Source: a virus. From it: DNA of 64,000 nt. How positions within the stretch are numbered: the stretch's first letter is position 1; the number at the start of each line of letters is the position of its first letter. Location: the IMG/VR virus record IMGVR_UViG_3300043425_001673, positions 1-64,000 of that record; one strand, 5' to 3'. The notes below the pieces were generated by a model that was not told the DNA's origin, made no database searches, and saw nothing but the letters and a program-made list of their open reading frames with translations. Positions 40,060 through 48,686 of this stretch are shown in pieces. Both the position numbers and the translations under genes were made by a program.

Positions 40060-41029
40060 TCAAGATTATTTGGCGATGCTTGAACAAAGAGAGTGTCGCG
40101 GCGGCTGTGGGCTCAAGTTCAAGGTTCTTCCGCAAAGCAAGCAGCAGTATGCTCGCAGCAATTGCGAGTCCTATTGCAAGGATTTCAGAAAGAAGGACTA
40201 TCATCCTGCAGATCCCATACCGAATACGACTCTTGAGCCTCAACTGAAAAAAGAATTAAGAATAGTCACTGAACAGGTGATTGAAGAAAAAACAGTGGTT
40301 AAGCCATTGCCTGATGAACAGCCAATGACTGAAACAAAGCCGCTGATCGAAAAGGAAAAAGTAATGCTTGCCAGGGAAACTCCAAAAGAAACCAAAGCCA
40401 TTAAAAAGCCTAAAATTGAAGTCGCTGAGCCTGTGGACCTGGATAGAAAAATGCCGGAAAAAAAACCAATTTCAGCATCTGTCACGGCTTCAAACAAGAG
40501 TGTTGTTTCCAAGGTTACAAAGGCAAGACAGGCCATTTGCAAAATTTGCATTGATGATGCAAAAAAACTTTCTGCAAATGTTCAATCGCTATCGTCAAAG
40601 ATGGAACTTGTCTATCTATACAATACCTATCGTGAGTTCAGTGAGGACGAAAAACCATTCCTTGAAGCTGTATCTTTAAAGGCTGAAGAGTTCAAGAAAT
40701 GGCAGCAGGTTTATTCGACGATTTACGAAAGACTCACAGTCAAAGAATGGGTTTTAAAATATCCTGTTGATGATCTTTATGGATTGTGTAATCAGATAGA
40801 TAAGGATCATTCTGAAGAAAAAATCAAAAGCATTGTAGAAGAAAAACTTTTTGGGAATTATAAGCTGGCGATTGATCATTCAGACAAGGCACTCAACAAT
40901 CTTTTGTCCTTCTATGAAAAGGTTTCCTTTGAACTTCTTGATGATCAGTCTCTTGACAGCACATATACTCTCGTCAAAAGGCTTTACAATCGCTTTAGAT
41001 CACAGATAGATAAAAAGAGGAAGAAGTAA
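40040..41029 (+). CDS. Unknown protein, zinc knuckle start and helical C-terminus
   Basis: 329 residues. A cysteine group near the N-terminus (CRGGCGLKF and later SNCESYC) suggests a small zinc knuckle. A charged Lys/Glu/Pro linker (residues 80-150) leads to a long helical domain. An alternative start is ATG 40052. No enzyme motif. It is packed with its neighbours on the plus strand. Function unknown. Confidence 0.6.
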   Translation: MRRVMISQDYLAMLEQRECRGGCGLKFKVLPQSKQQYARSNCESYCKDFRKKDYHPADPIPNTTLEPQLKKELRIVTEQVIEEKTVVKPLPDEQPMTETKPLIEKEKVMLARETPKETKAIKKPKIEVAEPVDLDRKMPEKKPISASVTASNKSVVSKVTKARQAICKICIDDAKKLSANVQSLSSKMELVYLYNTYREFSEDEKPFLEAVSLKAEEFKKWQQVYSTIYERLTVKEWVLKYPVDDLYGLCNQIDKDHSEEKIKSIVEEKLFGNYKLAIDHSDKALNNLLSFYEKVSFELLDDQSLDSTYTLVKRLYNRFRSQIDKKRKK

Positions 41030-41031
41030 AC

Positions 41032-41424
41032 ATGGCAACAGCGGAAAGCACGGCAGAGAGTCCAGTAACAAAAACAGCGGTAGCACCTCCCGCTCAACAA
41101 ACCGCACCACTTGTAAAGAAGACGCTTGATGTTTCCGATCCAGAATCGGCCAAATCAAAGATTCTGGACATTGTCACATTCGGTGATCCCAATCTTTGGC
41201 TGGTCCTGGCAAAGGCAAGCAGTGAGCGGGAAGGCTGGATGAAGTCCACCAAGGTTCTTCCTATTGATGGTGTGGGCTGTCTTGTTCAGGTATCGACTCA
41301 GCAGCGGAATCACGACGGAACAAATACCGTTGCAGAGGCGCTGCAGTTTCTTCCGGGAGTTAAGTTGATTGAGGAACGCGATTCGTCAGGTAATGTAATC
41401 GGGCGTAAATTGCGACATTTGTAA
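41032..41424 (+). CDS. Unknown protein
   Basis: 130 residues. A Thr/Ala/Pro-rich disordered N-terminus (about 35 residues) precedes a compact domain with PNLWLVLAKASSEREGWMKSTKVLPI and a GCLVQVSTQQ strand. No family recognised. Two bases after the previous stop. Confidence 0.6.
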   Translation: MATAESTAESPVTKTAVAPPAQQTAPLVKKTLDVSDPESAKSKILDIVTFGDPNLWLVLAKASSEREGWMKSTKVLPIDGVGCLVQVSTQQRNHDGTNTVAEALQFLPGVKLIEERDSSGNVIGRKLRHL

Positions 41425-41447
41425 TATTGGTTTTTGGAGTAAGAGAA

Positions 41448-41720
41448 ATGAAAGCAGAATTTCGTAATGATGGTCTTTTGGTAGTGCCTGAAACAGCTGA
41501 TGAACTTGCTCATTTTCAAAAGCTTTTTCCTGAGCAGTTTATGCGCAACAGTCGATATCTGAATGTTCGCCAGTTTGTCGATCCGTTTGGAAACCCGGAA
41601 CCCAATCGTCCTTATCTTTTGATCAACGGATATGATCCGAGCACTGAGGCGACCGCTGTTCGTCCACGTAAGAAAAAATTGATCGTTGAGAACGAATCTC
41701 AAACCGCTGCAAATCAATGA
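41448..41720 (+). CDS. Unknown small protein
   Basis: 90 residues from ATG 41448, with GGAG eight bases upstream (TTG 41427 is less likely). Contains ELAHFQKLFPEQFMRNSRY and a Lys/Arg-rich C-terminus. The stop overlaps the ATG of the Fpg-like gene (ATGA). Function unknown. Confidence 0.6.
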   Translation: MKAEFRNDGLLVVPETADELAHFQKLFPEQFMRNSRYLNVRQFVDPFGNPEPNRPYLLINGYDPSTEATAVRPRKKKLIVENESQTAANQ

Positions 41721-42730
41721 GAATCGAGACGCCTTATAAGTTATGGACATTGGCTGGCGAACTCAATACAGCCATAGTAGGCAGCACCATCGAGGAAGTT
41801 TATATTCCAAAGTGGAACCTTTCCAGATTTGATAAGGCCGTCAAAGTCAGGGCTGAAATTCATCCATCAGAACTTGTTGGATGGTATTTCAGTTCTGTTG
41901 AAACTCACGGCAAATCCCTTATTTTAAAGCTTGAAAACTTTGGGATAGGATCAAGATACATTGGCTGTAATCTTGGTCAGGGATGCTGGGTTGTTCGTCC
42001 TGAGTATTTCAATTCCGCTCCTTGGGATGCGTTCATTTATGTTCTATATCTTTTGAAGCATCCGACTGGTCAGGTGTTCCAGCTGATGTTTTATGATAAA
42101 AAACGTCATGGAAAACTTGAAATCAGAGAGAGGATTCATGAGGTTCAGCTTTTGAATCGCTATGGTCCAGCGATTGATTCCCCTCAATTCAGTCTTGAGT
42201 GGGTTTATTTCGTTTTCAGGTCGCAGCCGAAAAGAAATGAAAAGCAGGAAGGATCAGTTATAAAAAGGATTCTTCTGGAACAGAAGTATTTTGCTGGTCT
42301 TACGAACAAGATGGTCAGCGAAATTTTGTTTCTTGCCAATATTCATCCCATGACCAAGGTTCACAATTTAACGGATGAGCAGATAGACAAGATCTATATT
42401 TCTGTTCTTATCATCTTTTCAACTTTCGCAAAGAAACGTGGTTATCATGAATACATGATATCGGGACGTGTGAACTGTCCAGTCTGTGAGACAAGGGTTG
42501 AAACCAGCAAATACGCAAATCTGACAACATATTTTTGCCCAAAATGTCAATCCCCTGACTATCGAAAGCCTCTGCCTGTTAGCCGGGAGTACGTTGAAAA
42601 CATCCTGAAGATTACAGCGAATATGGAGTATGTCAAAAATGGAATTGAGCGATGGAACGAAAGAACACGATCAGTTTCGGGCGAGGGATTTTTACCTGTC
42701 GATGTCGAGCAAACCGAAAACATCAAGTAG
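41717..42730 (+). CDS. Fpg/Nei-like DNA glycosylase homologue, altered N-terminus
   Basis: 337 residues. The helix-two-turn-helix region (KRILLEQKYFAGLTNKMVSEILFLANIHPMTKV, then LTDEQIDKIY) and the C-terminal zinc finger (CPVC...CPKC near residues 254-277) match formamidopyrimidine/Nei glycosylases. The catalytic start of active enzymes (Met-Pro-Glu) is replaced by MRIETPYKLW, so base-excision chemistry by the usual proline nucleophile is unlikely. It may bind DNA lesions or modified bases without cleaving. The family call is firm; activity is inferred to be changed. Confidence 0.7.
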   Translation: MRIETPYKLWTLAGELNTAIVGSTIEEVYIPKWNLSRFDKAVKVRAEIHPSELVGWYFSSVETHGKSLILKLENFGIGSRYIGCNLGQGCWVVRPEYFNSAPWDAFIYVLYLLKHPTGQVFQLMFYDKKRHGKLEIRERIHEVQLLNRYGPAIDSPQFSLEWVYFVFRSQPKRNEKQEGSVIKRILLEQKYFAGLTNKMVSEILFLANIHPMTKVHNLTDEQIDKIYISVLIIFSTFAKKRGYHEYMISGRVNCPVCETRVETSKYANLTTYFCPKCQSPDYRKPLPVSREYVENILKITANMEYVKNGIERWNERTRSVSGEGFLPVDVEQTENIK

Positions 42731-42887
42731 AATTCTGTCGCTGTCAATTTTTGACAGCCTGACGAGAAAACAGCATCAGATTGACGTTACTCTCAGTCAT
42801 GTCGATTGCATCAGCAGGCCACGCGAGGAAATCGAAAATATTATTCGTGGGAAATTCGATGATCTTTTGAAGGCGGTCAACATTTGA
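42702..42887 (+). CDS. Unknown small protein
   Basis: 61 residues from ATG 42702, or 85 from an in-frame ATG at 42630; both overlap the Fpg-like gene. The predicted domain has ILSLSIFDSLTRKQHQIDVTLSHVD and an acidic helix. Function unknown. Confidence 0.45.
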   Translation: MSSKPKTSSRILSLSIFDSLTRKQHQIDVTLSHVDCISRPREEIENIIRGKFDDLLKAVNI

Positions 42888-42890
42888 GTG

Positions 42891-42906
42891 GGCTCCCGCA
42901 GGAGCC
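42891..42906. terminator. Hairpin between convergent genes
   Basis: GGCTCC/GGAGCC stem with CGCA loop, between the plus-strand small gene and the minus-strand gene at 42914. No T-run on either side, so termination is only suggested. Confidence 0.4.
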
Positions 42907-42913
42907 TGGGCAT

Positions 42914-43222
42914 TCAGTGTTTGGCTTTTTCGTGCAACATGAAGGCGCTGGAAATCAATTCCTTGACCTGCGAGATTGTAACTTTGTCTTCGCTTTGAAT
43001 TTGCAGAGATTTTTTTGCGGTTTTTAGTAATTCCGGCAAATGATTCATGACATCCACAATGAACTGCAGCCTTTCATCCCTGCCTTCCTGGTCCTCAAGA
43101 GATGCCTGATACATTACCCATTTTTGGGTGTCGTCCTCCAAACGCTTGTCTATTGTCTTCCACGGAGCCTTAGCATATTGCTCACAAAGTTCTTCAAGCT
43201 GGTTAATTTTTTCAAGATTCAT
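42914..43222 (-). CDS. Unknown phage early-type protein
   Basis: 102 residues, minus strand. The start QLEELCEQYAKAPWKTIDKR resembles a common short phage family that begins with a helix and a PWK motif. The rest is helical. Single minus-strand gene with a small intergenic space to the plus-strand gene at 43322. Function unknown. Confidence 0.6.
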   Translation of the reverse strand: MNLEKINQLEELCEQYAKAPWKTIDKRLEDDTQKWVMYQASLEDQEGRDERLQFIVDVMNHLPELLKTAKKSLQIQSEDKVTISQVKELISSAFMLHEKAKH

Positions 43223-43321
43223 TTTTTCATCCTTTGAAAAATTGTTGACCTTATTTCCTAAGCATACTAAACAAGCGGCTGATTAGGCATTTTTCAAATG
43301 CTACTGATTAGGGATAAATTT

Positions 43322-43522
43322 ATGATAGCTATGAGTAGCCGTCTTTTTGCGGTAGGTCCAGAGGATATTGGCAAGCCCGTTTACGTGCGCTCTGCCAATA
43401 GAAGTGGAATTATTGTTTGGTTTACGCCAGAGCGTGTTTGTGTGCTTTCATCTTCTGATAAAAAAGCCCACGAATACAAGTACGAAGATTGTATGTATCT
43501 CCGCAATTATATCCGGCACTAA
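43322..43522 (+). CDS. Unknown small protein
   Basis: 66 residues from ATG 43322, with AGGGAT eight bases upstream; the ATG at 43298 has no such site. SH3-like strand pattern (KPVYVRSANRSGIIVWFTPERVCVL). A CTGATTAGG direct repeat lies at about 43279 and 43305 in the leader. Function unknown. Confidence 0.5.
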   Translation: MIAMSSRLFAVGPEDIGKPVYVRSANRSGIIVWFTPERVCVLSSSDKKAHEYKYEDCMYLRNYIRH

Positions 43523-43682
43523 ACTTTGGACAGCATCAGCTGTCCATTTTTGCATGGCTCTCTTGTAATTTCCTGCCTTTTGAGACATACTGTCTAAAGC
43601 TTTCCTGAAAATTCTGTCCAATTCCCATGGTCTTTTTCGCCTTTGGTATCCTGGTTTTTGAAAAAAATCCGTGGAGAATCTC

Positions 43683-45389
43683 ATGTTGCTGAAGATCATC
43701 GTTCTCTTTTTTCTTATTGCCGGGTGCGCTCCTACCGCACCTAAGCAGCAGACAGAGCCGCCGCAGGTTCTGCCACAGTTTCCCGATGATAACGATCCCA
43801 GCTGTCTTCAGGGCAAGACTGTAGGATTTTCGGGACCTGTTGCGGAACTCCTGCAGGACAAATGTGCATCGTGTCATCCTTCTTATAATGATTATGAATC
43901 GGTGTCCTCTCCTGCCTACGGCAATCAAATTGTCAGTCGTGTATTTTTGCCTAGCAACGATGTACGCAGGATGCCAAAGTTTCCTGCAAATGAGTTGAGT
44001 TTTGCTGAGAAGAAGCTTTTGCGTGATTGGCAGACTGATGGTTTTCAACTTGAAGGAACCTGTAAAGATCCTGGCAATCTGAATGATCAGGCATGGCTCG
44101 ATCTGAATGCTATTGAGCGTTATATCCTGGCCGACCTTGACTCCATCGAGAGTGACAACGGACAGGCGAACGCTCGTTATCTTGTCATGACTCATCGCTC
44201 TGATGCCAATGTTGCGAAGGAAACTTTTGTAAACTGGGTGAAAGGTCTGAATAAGACTGTTAACACATTGAGCAGCAATCAAAATCTGGTTAAGGTTACT
44301 CCGATTGATCCAAGTGAGACGATCTATCGCTTTGAACTTGCTACTTATGGTCTGACTTCTGCTGACTGGAATCTTATTCTCGGCAAAGATGTCTATAAGT
44401 TTGAATCAAGAACAAGACGTGGTCTTGAGATTCAACGCAGGACCAGAACACAGTTTCCCTGGCTTCACGCTGATAACTTCAGCTTCATTTCTCTTGGTGA
44501 TCCGGCGGTATATAATCAGTTGACAAGGGTTCAATCCACTCTTGCTCAGGAGCAGGCTCGCTTTGGGGTCAACCAGTCTCAACAATTTGCCAACTTTGAG
44601 GCACGTTTGATTGGCTTTAACGGCAGTCCTATTTCTGAGAACAAAAACCGTCTTCTTCTTAGACTGTCGGCTGATAACAACGAAAGTTCTTTCTGGCAGA
44701 CATTTGATCCAAACTCTCAATTCTCGGCTCAAAAGAACCTTTTTGATTTTCCACTGGTGCAGGTCGGTGAAAGACGATTTGTTTTTGATGCCAGTGAAAC
44801 GATCGGCTTTCTGGATAATGGCATGATGATTTTTGGTCTTTGGAATTCACAAGGCCAACGTCAAACCGAGGCTCCGATTGATGTTGTGGTCAACAACAGA
44901 AGTCCATTCAGTGCGATTATCAAAAACGGTCTTGATTGTCTTCGCTGTCATAGCTCAGGTCTTTTGAATGCTGTCGATCAGGTGAAGGCTCAGGTCAACG
45001 CAAACGCAAGTGAGTTTGCAAGAAATGATGTTGATCTTGTGAATGCGTTTTACCGCAATGCAGCAACAAATTCAGCCTTGTTTATAAATGACAACAAGCG
45101 TTATCAGGATGGACTCAGAAAGCTTGGAATAGATCCACTTGGGGAAGATCCGGTCAATCAGTTTCTGGATGATTATCGTGCGGATTTGAGCCTTGTAAAG
45201 GCTGCAAGCTTTCTTTTCATGACGCCACAGGATTTTTGCGCTGCTTTGCAAGGCTCGGCACAGGGAAAGGCACAGATTGGTCAGCTTTGTACGACACCGC
45301 CTGGAACTGTGACTTTGGTGCAATGGCAAAATACGTTTCCAATCCTGAAGCGTGATTTCAGACTTGGGCTCGATCCCTTGGACAATTGA
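43683..45389 (+). CDS. Large lipoprotein with c-type haem motifs
   Basis: About 569 residues from ATG 43683, GGAG seven bases upstream. Signal peptide with lipobox (LIAGC near residue 15). CASCH near residue 63 and CLRCH near residue 420 are classical CxxCH haem c sites. The stretch between them is long and without a cytochrome-specific fold, so the protein may be a surface lipoprotein with two haem-binding ends, or the motifs may bind metal. The companion at 45437 also carries a haem-type motif. Likely acts in the host periplasm or outer membrane; unusual for a phage. Confidence 0.7.
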   Translation: MLLKIIVLFFLIAGCAPTAPKQQTEPPQVLPQFPDDNDPSCLQGKTVGFSGPVAELLQDKCASCHPSYNDYESVSSPAYGNQIVSRVFLPSNDVRRMPKFPANELSFAEKKLLRDWQTDGFQLEGTCKDPGNLNDQAWLDLNAIERYILADLDSIESDNGQANARYLVMTHRSDANVAKETFVNWVKGLNKTVNTLSSNQNLVKVTPIDPSETIYRFELATYGLTSADWNLILGKDVYKFESRTRRGLEIQRRTRTQFPWLHADNFSFISLGDPAVYNQLTRVQSTLAQEQARFGVNQSQQFANFEARLIGFNGSPISENKNRLLLRLSADNNESSFWQTFDPNSQFSAQKNLFDFPLVQVGERRFVFDASETIGFLDNGMMIFGLWNSQGQRQTEAPIDVVVNNRSPFSAIIKNGLDCLRCHSSGLLNAVDQVKAQVNANASEFARNDVDLVNAFYRNAATNSALFINDNKRYQDGLRKLGIDPLGEDPVNQFLDDYRADLSLVKAASFLFMTPQDFCAALQGSAQGKAQIGQLCTTPPGTVTLVQWQNTFPILKRDFRLGLDPLDN

Positions 45390-45390
45390 G

Positions 45391-45408
45391 TGATGTTTGA
45401 TAACATCA
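45391..45408. promoter_or_regulatory. Inverted repeat before the second haem lipoprotein
   Basis: TGATGTT/AACATCA, seven base pairs around TGAT, two bases after the stop of the large lipoprotein. No T-run follows, so it may be an operator or an RNA-stability hairpin. Confidence 0.35.
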
Positions 45409-45436
45409 GGGAAACATTTCTCTTGAGGTTATCGAC

Positions 45437-45829
45437 ATGATCAAGTTTCTTTTGCTTTTCATGATGGTTCTGTTTGGCCTGTCTTGTGGCAAGGAGAGCG
45501 GGGATGGTGGATACTCAAACCCTCCTGCTCCCCAGCCACAGCCTCAGCCGAGTCCCAATCCCAATCCCCAGCCAAACCCAACCGATCCGACGCAGGAATT
45601 TAATACGACTGTTAAACCGTTGCTGCAAAAAAATTGTGGCGGTGGTAATTGTCATACAAGCGGTGGTAGCAGGGATGCAGCGATACAAAGTGCTAATAAT
45701 TTTATTAAGGGCACTTCAGGTCAGCGTATTCAATCGGGTAATATGCCGCCTAGTGGAACCGCACAGGCAAATAATTTCAGTGCAGCCGATAAGAGCACGC
45801 TTCTGGGCTTTATCGCAAAATACAAATGA
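45437..45829 (+). CDS. Small lipoprotein with CX4CH haem-type motif
   Basis: 130 residues. Signal peptide with lipobox (LFGLSC near residue 17), a Pro/Gln/Asn-rich spacer (PAPQPQPQPSPNPNP) and a compact C-terminal domain with NCGGGNCHTSGG, a CX4CH variant known in some c-type cytochromes of deltaproteobacterial and planctomycete type. A MPPSGT segment further on fits the methionine axial-ligand loop of such proteins. Stands 45 bp after the larger haem lipoprotein; likely the same expression unit. Confidence 0.7.
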   Translation: MIKFLLLFMMVLFGLSCGKESGDGGYSNPPAPQPQPQPSPNPNPQPNPTDPTQEFNTTVKPLLQKNCGGGNCHTSGGSRDAAIQSANNFIKGTSGQRIQSGNMPPSGTAQANNFSAADKSTLLGFIAKYK

Positions 45830-45838
45830 GGACTGGCT

Positions 45839-46066
45839 ATGGTGAGATTGCCTCTGCGTATCATTGTTGTTTGCACTTTCCTGTCTGGATGTAACACCAC
45901 GATGGAAATTACATCAAGACAATGGGAGAACTGCCTTAAGCTTTGCGGAGGCAAGCTGGCCAAGGCCGGTATGGACTGGATGTCCACTGAAAAAACCTGT
46001 CTCTGTGAAAACAGGGTTCGGTTTCGATATGAAGGCAAGCAGACATCAGAAGAAGAAGTTGAATGA
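45839..46066 (+). CDS. Small cysteine-rich lipoprotein
   Basis: 75 residues from ATG 45839, GAGG six bases upstream. Lipobox FLSGC near residue 18, then three more cysteine pairs (CLKLCGG, CLC). Third consecutive secreted lipoprotein gene. The ATG of the exonuclease gene overlaps its stop (ATGA). Function unknown. Confidence 0.6.
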   Translation: MVRLPLRIIVVCTFLSGCNTTMEITSRQWENCLKLCGGKLAKAGMDWMSTEKTCLCENRVRFRYEGKQTSEEEVE

Positions 46067-46716
46067 AAGATTTGTTTATAGTTGATATTGAGACTACGGG
46101 TTTAAGTTATTCTGATATGACTCTTGAATTCGTGATTTTGCAGGTCATGAGGGAGCGAGGATTTTACAAACCCGGTCGATTTTATCGCCGGGTTTTTCAT
46201 TACTCACATCCACCTGAATCGACATTTGCCAAAGCCAATCATCAAAGTCTCTATGAAGAGGCAAGGCATGCAGAATCAGTTGCACCTTCGCTTGTCCATG
46301 CCGACCTTGATGAATTTTTTGAGTCCTGTGATTCAAAAGATTACAAAAATAGGATTATCGTCGGGAGCAGGCTTAGTTTGAAGCTTGAGATGCTGGATAG
46401 ATCCAGACTTTTTTTCAAGCCTCAAACGCTTGAACTGCAAAGCGGAAACAAGCAGGTTGGACATTATTTCGGAACCATTGATTTATATGGTGTTGAGGGC
46501 TTTGTTTCGGAACTTTTTGATGAACATAAATCAAAGGTTCGGGAGAAATTGACTTCCCTGAAGATGCAGCACAAAATGCCTCAAGGTCTGCGCAGACACA
46601 GAGCGCTTTATGATGCATTTTTGTATTTGAATCGGCTCAATGAATATAGGCTGTTTTTTCTGTCACCATGGGAATCGGGCAATGAAAAGTTTTTTGAAAA
46701 AAATTGCGTCCTTTAA
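46063..46716 (+). CDS. DEDDh-type 3'-5' exonuclease
   Basis: 217 residues. ExoI motif DIETTGL at residues 8-14 (D8, E10) at the very start, and the ExoIII-like ending RRHRALYDAFLYL (His and Asp near 183-188). The ExoII part is less clear (IVGSRLSLKLEML). This is the DnaQ/oligoribonuclease fold, used for proofreading or RNA/DNA end trimming. First gene of the replication block, coupled to the lipoprotein gene before it. Confidence 0.75.
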   Translation: MKDLFIVDIETTGLSYSDMTLEFVILQVMRERGFYKPGRFYRRVFHYSHPPESTFAKANHQSLYEEARHAESVAPSLVHADLDEFFESCDSKDYKNRIIVGSRLSLKLEMLDRSRLFFKPQTLELQSGNKQVGHYFGTIDLYGVEGFVSELFDEHKSKVREKLTSLKMQHKMPQGLRRHRALYDAFLYLNRLNEYRLFFLSPWESGNEKFFEKNCVL

Positions 46717-47110
46717 TAGCATCTATCGCCTTCCAGTCAATGACGTTCCGACATTGCCAACAATGGATGATTTGAAACGCTTCAGGTCCATTCTTCAGGA
46801 GGAACTTGAGGAAGTCGATCAAATCATCAATCAGCTTGAGTTGGGTGTTGCGGATAGGGATCATGAGATAAAGCTTCTGACTGAATTGGCTGACTGGCAT
46901 GGGGACATGATTGTTTACTGCCACACCAACGCTCATCGCTATGGACTTCCCATGGATGAGGTTTTGGATGTGATCATGGAAAGCAATATGTCCAAGCTTG
47001 ATGCCAATGGCCAGCCGATTTACGACGAACGAGGCAAGGTGATGAAAGGTCCAGGCTATTGGAAGCCTGAAGATCGGATTTCCGTCATTATCAGGGGGTA
47101 TTCCGCATGA
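46682..47110 (+). CDS. MazG-like / HisE-type NTP pyrophosphohydrolase
   Basis: About 142 residues from ATG 46682. The all-alpha MazG-fold pattern: a FRSILQEELEEVDQII metal-binding helix (ExxE), then LTELADWHGDMIVYC with an ExxxD-type pair, then GLPMDEVLDVIMESNMSKL and KGPGYWKPE. Similar proteins act on (d)NTPs or phosphoribosyl-ATP and are frequent in phages, where they may adjust nucleotide pools or signal nucleotides. Confidence 0.75.
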   Translation: MKSFLKKIASFNSIYRLPVNDVPTLPTMDDLKRFRSILQEELEEVDQIINQLELGVADRDHEIKLLTELADWHGDMIVYCHTNAHRYGLPMDEVLDVIMESNMSKLDANGQPIYDERGKVMKGPGYWKPEDRISVIIRGYSA

Positions 47111-47391
47111 AGACAAGAGAGGAAATACAGAGAAACTGGGAAACGTCCTGGTTCACTCCGCTTGCAGATTCCCAATCCCTCTCTTTTGAACAAAGAGCCA
47201 ACATCAAAACTGAACTTCGCAAGGAGGTTTTTTGGGTAGCGACCTTGCCGGGTGAAGTCGATTTACAGGAAGTTTTGAATATACGGCTTACCAAGATTCA
47301 GACAATACTCGATGCCAATGACGGGGATGCCAGTGCGTTTGATGTTTATTACCAATATAGACAGCAGTTTTTTACATGGTGTCTAGCCTGA
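47107..47391 (+). CDS. Unknown small protein
   Basis: 94 residues, start coupled to the MazG-like gene (ATGA). Helical, with GEVDLQEVLNIRLTKIQTIL. No recognised family. Overlaps the next gene by 16 bases. Likely part of the replication operon. Confidence 0.6.
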   Translation: MKTREEIQRNWETSWFTPLADSQSLSFEQRANIKTELRKEVFWVATLPGEVDLQEVLNIRLTKIQTILDANDGDASAFDVYYQYRQQFFTWCLA

Positions 47392-47801
47392 AATTTCTTT
47401 CAACAGAGCCACAGATACCGCACGATGAATACAGCCAATTGCTTGACACAGCGTTTGGTGTTTCAAGATTTGGAAGACGAATTTTTGCAAAACATGGTTT
47501 ATCTTCGAGTCTGAAAATTCTGTCCAGTTTTGTCTATCCGGTGCCGACCATTCAGGATTTTTTCTGGTTTTTAAGGCATACGAAACCAATTGGACTCAGT
47601 GACGGATTTGAGGTTATTTGTGTGGCAGAGAAGTTTGTTCTTGACGAATATACCAAATTTGATTGGATACGAGCGGAGCTAAGTCCTGCCGTGGTTCTGG
47701 CTCCCGATGTGATGGATGATTTATTGGGATATGTTGCGCATGTTACTTTTTATAAGTGTCTGCGCTATCAATGGGATAAGTTTGATCAGGATATGCCATG
47801 A
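47376..47801 (+). CDS. Unknown protein
   Basis: 141 residues. A mixed fold with several aromatic residues (IQDFFWFLRHTKPIGLSDGFEVICVAEKFVLDEY). Not recognised. Coupled to its neighbours by short overlaps on both sides. Replication-module context. Confidence 0.6.
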   Translation: MVSSLKFLSTEPQIPHDEYSQLLDTAFGVSRFGRRIFAKHGLSSSLKILSSFVYPVPTIQDFFWFLRHTKPIGLSDGFEVICVAEKFVLDEYTKFDWIRAELSPAVVLAPDVMDDLLGYVAHVTFYKCLRYQWDKFDQDMP

Positions 47802-48394
47802 AAACCAAGGTCAAAATACTATGGTCGAAAAAAACCGACCATCAGCCGAAATCAGCCGCAACAGAGTCAAACAGAGCCGTGCCAGTCAATCCGAAGGTCG
47901 ATGATTTTGACGGCACCTTGAAATTGGAAAGTTTGACTTTGTCAGAGATTGACACGCCAAACAAAAGCAAGCCAAGCAATCACACGGTCGCCTATCTCAG
48001 CAGTCTTGGTGCTCCCCCGGAAGGCATGAGCAAGAAGGAATGGGAGGACAAGATATGCTGCGAAAGGCTTGTGAAGCTTTTTCAGGAACGCATGCTGAAC
48101 CGCTATGGAGTGAATGTCAGCATCATTACGATTGCTGATCGCAGCTGCTTCAAAAATTTCTATCGTTATATGCAGGATCTTCGCCTCACCGAGGAACTGA
48201 TGTCCTATATCATCGAAGAGTGGTCCGGCATTAAGGCGAGATATCGACTGCCTTACAACACGCCTGTCCCGAGGACTTTTGCCAACTCTGATTTCATCAA
48301 GCAGATTGCGATAGAGTTTCACACCAAAAAGCATGTGATACAACACAATCCAGAATATACGAGGACGTATGAGTCAGACTGGGAATCCCTTTGA
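47798..48394 (+). CDS. Unknown replication-module protein
   Basis: 198 residues: a basic, disordered N-terminal 60 residues, then a helical domain with KKEWEDKICCERLVKLFQERMLNRYGVNV and DRSCFKNFYRYMQDLRLTEELMSYII. The two-part plan resembles helicase-loader adaptors (DnaT-like or Gp59-type), and the loader gene is two genes downstream. That reading is inference. Confidence 0.55.
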   Translation: MKTKVKILWSKKTDHQPKSAATESNRAVPVNPKVDDFDGTLKLESLTLSEIDTPNKSKPSNHTVAYLSSLGAPPEGMSKKEWEDKICCERLVKLFQERMLNRYGVNVSIITIADRSCFKNFYRYMQDLRLTEELMSYIIEEWSGIKARYRLPYNTPVPRTFANSDFIKQIAIEFHTKKHVIQHNPEYTRTYESDWESL

Positions 48395-48686
48395 ACGCAG
48401 CATGATGATGATTGAGATTGACAAAAGGGATGTTGAAATAGCGTCACTGAAAGAGCAGCTTGGTTTGTATGAATCATCGACGATGAGCATGGCAGAGGCT
48501 TTGAAAAGCATTTCCGAGCAGCTTTTCAGAGTCAGTAAATATGACGACAGGGATTGGAGTGAACTCAAGTTCATACTCGATAAATACGGTGTTGTTCTTG
48601 ATTCTTCAGTCATGACGTATCTTTCACTTGCCATACCTGAATTTGTAAGGTGGAAACTGGGACGCACCGATGAAAAGCCTGAATGA
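48369..48686 (+). CDS. Unknown helical protein
   Basis: 105 residues, acidic and helical (DVEIASLKEQLGLYESSTMSMAEALKSISEQL). Overlaps both neighbours, 25 and 16 bases. Likely a small partner of the loader encoded next. Function unknown. Confidence 0.55.
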   Translation: MSQTGNPFERSMMMIEIDKRDVEIASLKEQLGLYESSTMSMAEALKSISEQLFRVSKYDDRDWSELKFILDKYGVVLDSSVMTYLSLAIPEFVRWKLGRTDEKPE

